A stretch of DNA of 64,000 nt from Dethiobacter sp. (lineage in GTDB: Bacteria > Bacillota > Dethiobacteria > Dethiobacterales > Dethiobacteraceae): positions 1 through 64,000 of the forward strand of contig JAGXTL010000003.1 in assembly GCA_018333635.1 (NCBI GenBank), in the 5' to 3' direction. Position numbers and translations under genes: made by a program. The first letter of the stretch is position 1. Every line of letters starts with the position of its first letter. Below the pieces are notes generated by a model. It was not told where the DNA came from, made no database searches, and worked only from the letters and a program-made list of their open reading frames with translations. This document shows, piece by piece, positions 44,077-50,958 of the stretch.

Positions 44077-44177
44077 GCGAAGTTTATAAGTGCGATATTT
44101 GCGGTAATGTGGTTTCAGTGGTGGAGAGCGGAGGCGGCACGCTGGTATGTTGCGGCGAGGCCATGGTAAAGCAGTAA
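44061..44177 (+). CDS. dsr: Desulforedoxin
   Basis: 38-aa mononuclear iron protein. It contains [20 protein letters not shown] and the adjacent CC pair in [12 protein letters not shown], almost the exact pattern of Desulfovibrio desulforedoxin (36-37 aa): C-x2-C plus C-C. The same module forms the N-terminal domain of class I/desulfoferrodoxin superoxide reductases, but here it stands alone. ATG at 44061 follows AAAGGGAGTG and lies inside the 3' end of the HD-GYP gene. Probably an electron carrier in oxygen defence. Confidence 0.95.
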   Translation: MATKVGEVYKCDICGNVVSVVESGGGTLVCCGEAMVKQ

Positions 44178-44182
44178 AAGAT

Positions 44183-44210
44183 AAATAACCCGGCTTAAGC
44201 CGGGTTATTT
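44183..44210. terminator. Bidirectional terminator between desulforedoxin and OsmC genes
   Basis: Perfect 28-bp palindrome (14-bp arms) AAATAACCCGGCTT/AAGCCGGGTTATTT. It overlaps the 3' end of the osmC-like gene. Confidence 0.88.
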
Positions 44211-44633
44211 AAGTAAGTCTACTTGATTTAAAATAACGTGATATATTATTTGTGAGCGGAGTGAGTTCGCCACCACACTATATTTTTTGTACGAGCTATC
44301 CACCGCTTTCCATGCTAACTCCGCCGGAATTTCACCTTCAATGCGGTAAATGGCGGTGATAGTTTCAAAACTTTTTGGATGCTCTGTACGTTTGCTCCCG
44401 TTTAATTCAACTGAGAGGGAAGTGGGCGGGGTTTTAAACTTTTGCAGCAGGGAGACAATATCCATCGCGGTACAACCACCCAGTGCCATCAACAACATTT
44501 CTCCGGGAAGTACTCCGCGTCCCTGACCGCCGACGGCAGCTCCGGCTTCGAGGAGCACTGAATGTCCGGAGCCGGAATGACCCTCAAAATATAATCCTTC
44601 CTGCCATCTTAAAGTAACTGTCAGTATGATCAT
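44205..44633 (-). CDS. OsmC family protein lacking the second Cys
   Basis: 142-aa OsmC/Ohr-fold protein. The first redox Cys is Cys54 in LGGCTAMD with LPGEMLLMAL before it. The second active-site Cys, normally in a KYCSV-type motif, is replaced: the protein reads YKKYSVVANSL with Tyr118 at that position. Peroxide reduction by the usual two-Cys cycle is thus unlikely without another thiol. The ATG lies only three bases from GGAGG, unusually close, so the true start could be a few codons later. Convergent with desulforedoxin. Confidence 0.85.
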   Translation of the reverse strand: MIILTVTLRWQEGLYFEGHSGSGHSVLLEAGAAVGGQGRGVLPGEMLLMALGGCTAMDIVSLLQKFKTPPTSLSVELNGSKRTEHPKSFETITAIYRIEGEIPAELAWKAVDSSYKKYSVVANSLRSQIIYHVILNQVDLLK

Positions 44634-44672
44634 TCACCTCCAAAACTATTAGATGCAAATAGGAGTGATCTG

Positions 44673-45596
44673 GTGAAAACAACTATTGGCTCAGAAGTTT
44701 TAGCTGCCATGCGGGCCGGTCACCCGCTTGTCGCTCTGGAAACTGCCCTTGTCACCCACGGATTGCCCAAGCCATTAAATTTGGAAACAATTCTTGGCAT
44801 GGAAGCGGCGGTGCGAGAGGTTGGCGCTATCCCGGCCACCATAGGTGTTTTATCAGGCGAAGTTATAATAGGTCTTTCAGCAGCGGAGCTGACTGCGTTG
44901 GCAATAGCAGAGTCCCCAGTGAAAGTAGGAGTCCGCGATTTACCGCTTGTTGCGCTTGGAAAGGTAAGCGGAGGAACCACCGTCTCCGCCACAGCCTACT
45001 TGGCACATCGTTATGGCTTAGCTGTTCTTGCTACCGGCGGCATTGGTGGTGTCCACCGCGGTGCCTGTGATTCTCTCGATATTTCCGCAGACTTGACTAT
45101 TCTTGGCCGAACCCCGATTACTGTTATTTCCTCCGGAGCCAAGGCGATTTTAGACCTTGGCTTGACCTTGGAATATTTGGAAACACAAGGCATAACAGTG
45201 GCAGGTTATGGTACCGACCTTTTCCCGGCATTTTATGCGGCAACATCACCATATCGCTTAGCGCTTAGGATTGATTCCCCCAGGGAAGCGGCAAAGGTAG
45301 CGCTGGCCCGGGATGAGTTGGGTTTGCCTTCGGCAATATTGATTAATAACCCGGTGAGGACAGCGCTGGAAATTCCTTGGCAGGAACTGCTAACGTACAT
45401 TGTGCAAATAGAGGGTGAAGTTAAAGCGGCAGGAATTACCGGCCAGGATGTGACCCCGCAAATGCTGAGCAGGCTGTTTGCAGTAACAGCAGGTCGCACC
45501 TTGAAGGCAAATCTATCTTTGCTGACAGAAAATGCTCGCCTAGGCGCTGAAATTGCGCAGGCACTCTGCGCAGAAAGGAAGCGATCCAATGGATAG
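44673..45596 (+). CDS. psuG: Pseudouridine-5'-phosphate glycosidase
   Basis: Splits pseudouridine-5'-phosphate to uracil and ribose-5-phosphate. 307 aa with ALETALVTHGLP, the Lys-containing VGVRDLP segment, GGTTVSATAYLAHRYGL, ATGGIGGVHRGA, and AILINNPVR. GTG at 44673 follows AGGAGTGAT. The usual partner kinase PsuK is not adjacent; an overlapping DUF1786 gene takes its place. Confidence 0.94.
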   Translation: MKTTIGSEVLAAMRAGHPLVALETALVTHGLPKPLNLETILGMEAAVREVGAIPATIGVLSGEVIIGLSAAELTALAIAESPVKVGVRDLPLVALGKVSGGTTVSATAYLAHRYGLAVLATGGIGGVHRGACDSLDISADLTILGRTPITVISSGAKAILDLGLTLEYLETQGITVAGYGTDLFPAFYAATSPYRLALRIDSPREAAKVALARDELGLPSAILINNPVRTALEIPWQELLTYIVQIEGEVKAAGITGQDVTPQMLSRLFAVTAGRTLKANLSLLTENARLGAEIAQALCAERKRSNG

Positions 45597-46623
45597 TCTG
45601 TTAGCAGTGGATGTGGGCGGAGGCACACAAGATATATTGCTCTACGAGCAAGGCAAACCACTGGAAAATTGCATTCAACTTGTGCTGCCGGCTCCTACAG
45701 TCCTAGTGGGCAGAAAGATAAATTTGGCCACAATCCGGGGAAAAACCATTTTCTTATACGGTCGGACTATGGGGGGCGGCCCTTCTGTCAAAGCAATCAA
45801 AGAGCATATAACCGCCGGATTTCCGGTTTATGCCACGACTGAAGCGGCGCTGACAATTCATGATAATCTGGAAAAAGTCCAAGAGATGGGCATAATCCTA
45901 ACGGCAGACAAGCCGGAAGAGGCTGAGGCAGTACGGCTTGGTGATTTGGATCTGCAGATGCTGGAGCAAATTTTGCTTAAAGTGGGGTATACTTTACCTG
46001 CGCAGATTGCGGTAGCAGTCCAGGATCACGGGTATTCCCCGCGCCAATCAAATAGGATTTTCCGGTTTAGGTTATGGGAGGAGTTTATGAAATCCGGCGG
46101 TAAGTTGCCTGATCTTGCCTATCGAACAGTTCCCTCGGTGTTTACAAGGATGCAGGCAATAAAGCTGGATGTGCCGGACGCACTTTTAATGGATACCTGT
46201 GGAGCAGCACTGCTTGGGGCACTTTCGGACAGCGTAGTCAGAGAAGCGGCTGAAAAGAGCATTGTGACGGTGCTTAACCTAGGTAATCAGCACAGTTTTG
46301 CCGCACTAGTCCACCAAGACCAAGTCTTAGGTCTCTTTGAACATCATACAGCGAAAATGACGGCCAAGAAGGCTCGGGGATATCTGGAACGACTTTGTGG
46401 AGCTACTCTCACAAACAAGGAAGTGCAGGATGACGGCGGCCATGGTTGCATCCCGCCTGAAAAACCGGTGAGAACGGGGCTAATTGTTGTCACAGGGCCT
46501 CGCCGAGCGCTCTTGTCAGCTGGTGATTACTATTTTGCGGCACCCCAAGGGAATATGATGTTGATGGGTTGTTTTGGTTTGATAGCGGCAGCAAATAGTT
46601 TAAAGAGAGATAGACTCCCCTGA
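45589..46623 (+). CDS. DUF1786 protein, ASKHA-like nucleotide-binding fold
   Basis: 344-aa protein. It begins LLAVDVGGGTQDILLYE, an actin/sugar-kinase phosphate-1 motif, and has a second Gly-rich stretch in VLNLGNQHSFAALV. These features and IPPEKPVRTGLIVVTGPRR fit the DUF1786 family, sometimes annotated as related to pyruvate-formate-lyase activation without proof. ATG at 45589 follows AAAGGAAG and overlaps psuG by 8 bp, so the two are translated together. A kinase role in pseudouridine use is a possibility from context only. Confidence 0.8.
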   Translation: MDSLLAVDVGGGTQDILLYEQGKPLENCIQLVLPAPTVLVGRKINLATIRGKTIFLYGRTMGGGPSVKAIKEHITAGFPVYATTEAALTIHDNLEKVQEMGIILTADKPEEAEAVRLGDLDLQMLEQILLKVGYTLPAQIAVAVQDHGYSPRQSNRIFRFRLWEEFMKSGGKLPDLAYRTVPSVFTRMQAIKLDVPDALLMDTCGAALLGALSDSVVREAAEKSIVTVLNLGNQHSFAALVHQDQVLGLFEHHTAKMTAKKARGYLERLCGATLTNKEVQDDGGHGCIPPEKPVRTGLIVVTGPRRALLSAGDYYFAAPQGNMMLMGCFGLIAAANSLKRDRLP

Positions 46624-46631
46624 GGGGAGTC
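46613..46631. terminator. Hairpin at the DUF1786 stop
   Basis: Perfect 8-bp stem GACTCCCC/GGGGAGTC whose 3-nt loop is the TGA stop codon itself. No T-tract. Lies between convergent DUF1786 and sod genes. Confidence 0.55.
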
Positions 46632-46638
46632 GAATTCG

Positions 46639-47229
46639 CTATCCTAACTGTTTTGCAAGCCTCTCATTGACCACATCCCAATCAATCACCTTCATAAATG
46701 CCTCAATATAGGGCGGGCGTTTTACACCATAATCAATCATATAGGCGTGTTCGTACGTGTCCATCACAAGAATCGGCACTGCACTCCAGATTGGTCCCAG
46801 ATTGTGGGAGTCGCTGCCAAAATTATGGAGTGTACCACTTTCTAAATCATATCCCAGTACAACCCAACCACGCACAGCCAGGCCGGCAGCTTTAAAGTCT
46901 TTTTCCCAAGCTTCATAGGAGCCAAAGTCTCTCTCTATTAGGGTCAGGGCTTGACCCACAGCTTTGCCGCCTAAGCCGCCCATGTTATCAAAATATGCTT
47001 CGTGAAGCTTAATCCCATTTAAGGCGAAAGTTTCTTCAATTTTCAATGACCGCAATTCACTAAAGCTCTGATTTGCCTTGCTGTGGTCTACACTGACCAT
47101 CAGTTTCCTAATTTCATTTAGTTTGTTTACATATCCTTTGTAGAGAATGCCATGATGTTCCTCAAGCTGACGCTCTGAAAAACCTTCTATTTGACGATTT
47201 TTTAGTTCCTTTGCAACAATTTCAGCCAT
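46639..47229 (-). CDS. sodB: Superoxide dismutase (Fe/Mn)
   Basis: 196-aa SOD. Metal ligands: His in EEHHGILYKGYVNKL, His in KLHEAYFDNMGG, and Asp/His in VMDTYEHAYMIDYG. GSDSHNLG and RGWVVLGYD are typical of the family. The metal (Fe, Mn or cambialistic) cannot be read. GGAGGGCAACT precedes the ATG. Part of a neighbourhood rich in oxygen-defence proteins. Confidence 0.94.
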   Translation of the reverse strand: MAEIVAKELKNRQIEGFSERQLEEHHGILYKGYVNKLNEIRKLMVSVDHSKANQSFSELRSLKIEETFALNGIKLHEAYFDNMGGLGGKAVGQALTLIERDFGSYEAWEKDFKAAGLAVRGWVVLGYDLESGTLHNFGSDSHNLGPIWSAVPILVMDTYEHAYMIDYGVKRPPYIEAFMKVIDWDVVNERLAKQLG

Positions 47230-47363
47230 AGTTGCCCTCCTAATGTTTTTTTACAATCATATCAGGTAATTTGCAGATTTAAAAGGTTATCGAGACAGAC
47301 GTAAGCTTTTATTAATCCTTGTTAACTTTAGCCGAAGATGGTAAGCTTAATCTAGGGGGTGCC

Positions 47364-47456
47364 ATGATGCAATACTTTTGGACTGTCGCCGTTTATCTTG
47401 GCCTTGCAGTTGCCATAGCTATTTTTGTTATTCGCTTTAGTCGCGGTGGCGGCTGA
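47364..47456 (+). CDS. 30-aa single-pass membrane peptide
   Basis: ATG at 47364 follows CTAGGGGGTGCC. The peptide is MMQYFWTVAVYLGLAVAIAI then a short FVIRFSRGGG tail, one hydrophobic helix with a basic Gly-rich C-terminus. The strong ribosome site and the terminator downstream (47523-47555) support expression. Function unknown. Confidence 0.65.
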   Translation: MMQYFWTVAVYLGLAVAIAIFVIRFSRGGG

Positions 47457-47522
47457 TAGTAAAATTTACCTGCAGTTGCAGGAAAAACGTGATTTTCACC
47501 TTACTATCTTTTATTTGCAAGT

Positions 47523-47555
47523 AAACCGGCTGATTCTGAGGCCGGTTTGCTTTTG
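47523..47555 (+). terminator. Terminator after the 30-aa gene
   Basis: 8-bp stem AAACCGGC/GCCGGTTT with a 10-nt loop followed by GCTTTTGC. Confidence 0.65.
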
Positions 47556-47736
47556 CATAGGAATTTATACCGTTCAGAGAAGCTACGATCCTATGCGTAG
47601 GGGTTTGTAAGGGGCGTGCCCCTTACTCTTGCGGGGTGCTCAGGGCCCGCAGGCCCGCCGAAGGGGCGGCAGCCCCTAGCGGATAAAAAAGACGCGTCAG
47701 CTGATAAAAAACAGTAGCGTCTTTTTTATTTTTTCA
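47555..47736 (+). ncRNA. Structured GC-rich intergenic element, candidate small RNA
   Basis: No gene is evident between 47457 and 47797. This part can fold into successive hairpins: GCATAGG/CCTATGC (47555-47561 with 47590-47596), TAAGGGGC/GCCCCTTA (47608-47625), AGGGGC/GCCCCT (47662-47677), ending in an 11-bp terminator stem with T-run (47685-47736). Could be a small RNA or a GC-rich repeat element; neither family is recognised. Confidence 0.45.
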
Positions 47737-47797
47737 CTTCTCTGCAGTTAAGCACATATACTGAAGGGCGGCAAATCTATTCAAAAGGAGGAAAAAG

Positions 47798-48616
47798 ATG
47801 GAGAATGTAATGTTGGCAGCAGGGCTGACCCTGTTTGCCGGATTGGCCACCAGCGTAGGTGGCGCAACCGCCTTATATCTAAAACGCACAAACACTCGTT
47901 TTCTCACCGTAGCCCTCGGTTTCTCCGCCGGTGTAATGATCTATGTTTCGATGATTGAAATTATGGGTAAGGCAGGAGAAATTTTAACCGAAAGCCTGGG
48001 GGAAAGAATGGGCAATTGGCTGACGGTGGCAGCTTTCTTTGGCGGTATGCTGCTCATTGCCCTAATTGACAAATTTGTTTCGCTCTTTGAGAGAGCGCCG
48101 AAGTTTAAAGAGCTAGAGGGGACGACCCTGGAAATAGGAAATACTTATTCCGATGCCCATAGGCGGAAACTGCTGCGGATGGGCCTCTTCACAGCTTTAG
48201 CAGTGGCAATTCATAATTTCCCGGAAGGCTTTATTACATTTTTCTCGACGATGCGCGACCCGGTATTGGGAGTCAGCATCGCCATTGCAGTTGCTATCCA
48301 TAATTTCCCAGAAGGAATTGCAGTAGCAGTACCCATCTTCTATGCTACCGGGAATCGTAAAATAGCATTTTTCTGGGCTTTTCTATCGGGCATTGTTGAA
48401 CCAATAGGCGCTCTTATCGGCTATGCCGTATTGGCCAACTTTCTGACAGACACTGTTTACGGGATAATTTTTGCTTCGGTGGCTGGAATTATGGTCTATA
48501 TTTCCTTTGATCAATTATTGCCAACCGCCCGCGAATATGGTGAACACCATCAGTCACTGCTCGGACTGGTCGGAGGAATGGCATTGATGGCTCTTAGTCT
48601 GCTCTTATTTCTTTGA
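47798..48616 (+). CDS. zupT: ZIP family metal transporter (ZupT-like)
   Basis: 272-aa permease with eight hydrophobic segments. The metal-path motifs HNFPEGFITFFS and HNFPEGIAVAVP in TM4 and TM5 are intact. It imports zinc or other divalent metals. AAAAGGAGGAAAAAG precedes the ATG. A variable loop (about residues 90-122) lies between TM3 and TM4. Confidence 0.94.
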   Translation: MENVMLAAGLTLFAGLATSVGGATALYLKRTNTRFLTVALGFSAGVMIYVSMIEIMGKAGEILTESLGERMGNWLTVAAFFGGMLLIALIDKFVSLFERAPKFKELEGTTLEIGNTYSDAHRRKLLRMGLFTALAVAIHNFPEGFITFFSTMRDPVLGVSIAIAVAIHNFPEGIAVAVPIFYATGNRKIAFFWAFLSGIVEPIGALIGYAVLANFLTDTVYGIIFASVAGIMVYISFDQLLPTAREYGEHHQSLLGLVGGMALMALSLLLFL

Positions 48617-48738
48617 GCCATTATATAGTGAGAATGCTAATGACAATTTCCTGCACAGTAAACATACTGAGTACTTTCCGTCCGTGTATATCCTCTCTGC
48701 CAGCGTTCATACTACCCTTAGATAAGGAGGTGGCGAAG

Positions 48739-48951
48739 GTGGCAAAGCAGACAAAAAAGGCGGAGAAGATGAGCGCGAGGGAGCTGGAACTGGAAAAGAT
48801 TAAACTCGAAATCGCCGAAGAACTGGGTTTTGGCAATAAGGTGAGAGAAAACGGTTGGGGAGATATAACGGCCAGAGAGACGGGGCGTGTAGGCGGTATC
48901 ATGTCACGACGTCTGAGAAATGGAGAAAGTTCAATTGCCTTAAAAAAGTAA
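48739..48951 (+). CDS. Small acid-soluble spore protein, alpha/beta type
   Basis: 70-aa DNA-binding spore protein. EKIKLEIAEELGFGNKV and WGDITARETGRVGGIMSRRL match the two conserved SASP halves (E-x-A-x-E-L-G and the T-A-R-E-x-G-x-x-G-G germination-protease and DNA-contact regions). A Lys-rich head (AKQTKKAEK) precedes. GTG at 48739 follows AAGGAGGTGGCGAAG; the longer frame from 48613 overlaps zupT and has no such site. Expressed in the forespore in known species. Followed by DNA repair gene nfo. Confidence 0.9.
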   Translation: MAKQTKKAEKMSARELELEKIKLEIAEELGFGNKVRENGWGDITARETGRVGGIMSRRLRNGESSIALKK

Positions 48952-48993
48952 GTATGTTATAACTTAGATAAAATGGATTAATTGGAGGAGATT

Positions 48994-49845
48994 ATGCGGC
49001 TCGGTTCCCATTTGTCTGTGGCAAAAGGTTTCAATCAGGCAGCTGAAATTGCGCGTCAGATTGGTGCTAATACTTTTCAGTTTTTTACCCGTAACCCCCG
49101 GGGAGGTGCTGCACGGACGATCTCCTTGCAGGAAGCTGCAAAGTGGCTGGAGATTAAAGAGAAATATGATATTGCTCCCATAGTGGGTCATTTGCCCTAC
49201 ACAGTGAATATGGCGGCTCCGTCGGAACAAGCGTATGCCTTTGCCAAAAAGGTGGTAGCTGATGATTTAAGCAGGATGGACGCGGTAGGCGCAGAGTATC
49301 TTGTTGTTCATCCCGGGTCTCATGCAGGATCCGGGCGTGCGGCTGGAATAAGGCGGATTGTTGCCTGTCTGGCAGAAACGCTTTTACCTTTTAGTGGTGA
49401 CACGGAACTTCTTTTGGAAACCATGGCGGGGCAAGGATCAGAAATCGGAACATTAGAAGAGCTGCGAGAGATTATTGAGGCGTTAGGGAACCCCCGTCAA
49501 CTAGGTGTTTGTCTCGATTCCTGCCATCTGTTGGGAGCTGGGTATAATTTTCTGGATAAGCAGGAAGTCGAAAGATTAGTGGCTGAGATTGAATCGACAG
49601 TAGGGCTTTCCCGAGTTAAAGCTATCCATTTGAATGATTCCAAGTTTCCCCCGGGAGCACATAAAGACAGGCACGAACTGATTGGAAAAGGCTATCTCGG
49701 AAAAGATGGACTGCTGAATTTGATTACACACCCGGCAATCTGCCGCTTGCCGATGATCTTGGAAACGCCCGTGGCTGATTATCGTCAGTATGGAGAAGAA
49801 ATAAAACTCATTCGTAACTGGCTAACTGAGGTTGAAGAGCGATAA
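48994..49845 (+). CDS. nfo: Endonuclease IV
   Basis: AP endonuclease for base-excision repair. 283 aa with RLGSHLSVAKG, QFFTRNPRG, VVHPGSHAG, LLLETMAGQG, VCLDSCHLLGAGY, KAIHLNDSKFPPGAHKDRHELIGKG, the trinuclear zinc-site motifs. ATG at 48994 follows GGAGGAG. In spore-formers Nfo often works in spore DNA repair, in keeping with the SASP neighbour. Confidence 0.95.
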   Translation: MRLGSHLSVAKGFNQAAEIARQIGANTFQFFTRNPRGGAARTISLQEAAKWLEIKEKYDIAPIVGHLPYTVNMAAPSEQAYAFAKKVVADDLSRMDAVGAEYLVVHPGSHAGSGRAAGIRRIVACLAETLLPFSGDTELLLETMAGQGSEIGTLEELREIIEALGNPRQLGVCLDSCHLLGAGYNFLDKQEVERLVAEIESTVGLSRVKAIHLNDSKFPPGAHKDRHELIGKGYLGKDGLLNLITHPAICRLPMILETPVADYRQYGEEIKLIRNWLTEVEER

Positions 49846-49888
49846 TTTCCGGAGCAACAAAATGAGCTCTTGGTAGCGACATGCGCTT

Positions 49889-50953
49889 TCAGGAGGATAA
49901 GTATTGGAGCATGGCTTGCCAGTTGCAGTAATTGATGACGTTATCCTGTGCGATACGTACGCCCTGCTCATCGCCCGGGTGAATGCGGTGTGATATTTCA
50001 TGCAGCCGCTCGATTGCTGAAAATGTATCGTAATGAACTAAAATTACAGGCACATTTTTTTCGGCGGCACGGGTTAGTACGCCTACATCCGGGTAGAGCC
50101 CCCCGGTAAGAATTAGTACTGAGGTGCTCGTCTCCAAGGCCGTTAGAGCGATGTCGGAGCGATCCCCCCCGGTGATAACAGCCTTGTTAGGAGCACGTCG
50201 GAGGTAACCAAGAGCACTCTCTATTGTCATGGAACCGACCACCACTTCTTCAACGATCCGCTCTAGACCGCTCCCTTCGTTTGTCAGCAACTCTCCACCG
50301 AGCGTATTATAGAATTGCTTAACGTTTGGTGAGGCAATTTCCGCATTGCGGGGAATGACTCCCAAAGCATGGTGTCCCTGTTCTTCCATAAGAGAAAGAT
50401 AAATGCCTCTTACTTTATCAATGAGTGTTCTGTCAACGTTATTAAAAATATTTCCTAAAACAGGAAGGCCTGCCAAGCGGAAATGGTTGTTGATGAAGAT
50501 GGTTTTATCCAAATCATAATCATTTTCCGGACGGATTACATAGAGCATAGCAGCGTCGAAAAGCTTAACAAGACTGATGGAGTCAATCCCTATGCTCGCT
50601 GCCGTATCGAGTGCAAGAGAGCCCTCGATTAATAACGTATCAAAATTGTCCTTGGCTGTCTGCCAGGCAGTTTTGATTTTTTCCTTTAGCGCTTCAGTAT
50701 CGCGCCGCTGTCCGCCGCTTAAATAGTGGGGTCCTGTCTGAAGCGGGGAAAGGACGGCAGGCTCATAGGTCAGTGCGAGAATCTCCTTTAAAAGCGCAAC
50801 ATCCTCACCCCTTTGATGCTGAATGCCTTTGGCTGAATCAACCGGCTTAAAATAGCCTACTTTTAATCCTTCTTTCTGTAATTTTAATGCTAAGCCAAGC
50901 GCGACAACCGTTTTTCCGCTGCCGGAATCACCGGCGATAAAAATACTCCTCAT
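49889..50953 (-). CDS. P-loop (BioD-like) protein with DRTGG domain
   Basis: 354-aa protein. N-terminal dethiobiotin-synthetase/phosphotransacetylase-type P-loop GDSGSGKTVVALGLALKL, FKPVDS, and LIEGS. C-terminal DRTGG domain (VITGGDRSDIALTALET, ILTGGLYPD). The two domains together occur at the N-terminus of some phosphotransacetylases and as stand-alone regulators. It is 5 bp downstream of the ADP-forming acyl-CoA synthetase gene, so it may control or assist acetyl-CoA to acetate conversion. The function is inferred. Confidence 0.82.
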   Translation of the reverse strand: MRSIFIAGDSGSGKTVVALGLALKLQKEGLKVGYFKPVDSAKGIQHQRGEDVALLKEILALTYEPAVLSPLQTGPHYLSGGQRRDTEALKEKIKTAWQTAKDNFDTLLIEGSLALDTAASIGIDSISLVKLFDAAMLYVIRPENDYDLDKTIFINNHFRLAGLPVLGNIFNNVDRTLIDKVRGIYLSLMEEQGHHALGVIPRNAEIASPNVKQFYNTLGGELLTNEGSGLERIVEEVVVGSMTIESALGYLRRAPNKAVITGGDRSDIALTALETSTSVLILTGGLYPDVGVLTRAAEKNVPVILVHYDTFSAIERLHEISHRIHPGDEQGVRIAQDNVINYCNWQAMLQYLSS

Positions 50954-50958
50954 AACCT

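Noticed and set aside
48613-48738. N-terminal extension of the SASP gene from 48613
   Set aside because: It overlaps zupT, has no ribosome site and adds residues unlike SASP; GTG at 48739 has AAGGAGGTGG upstream.
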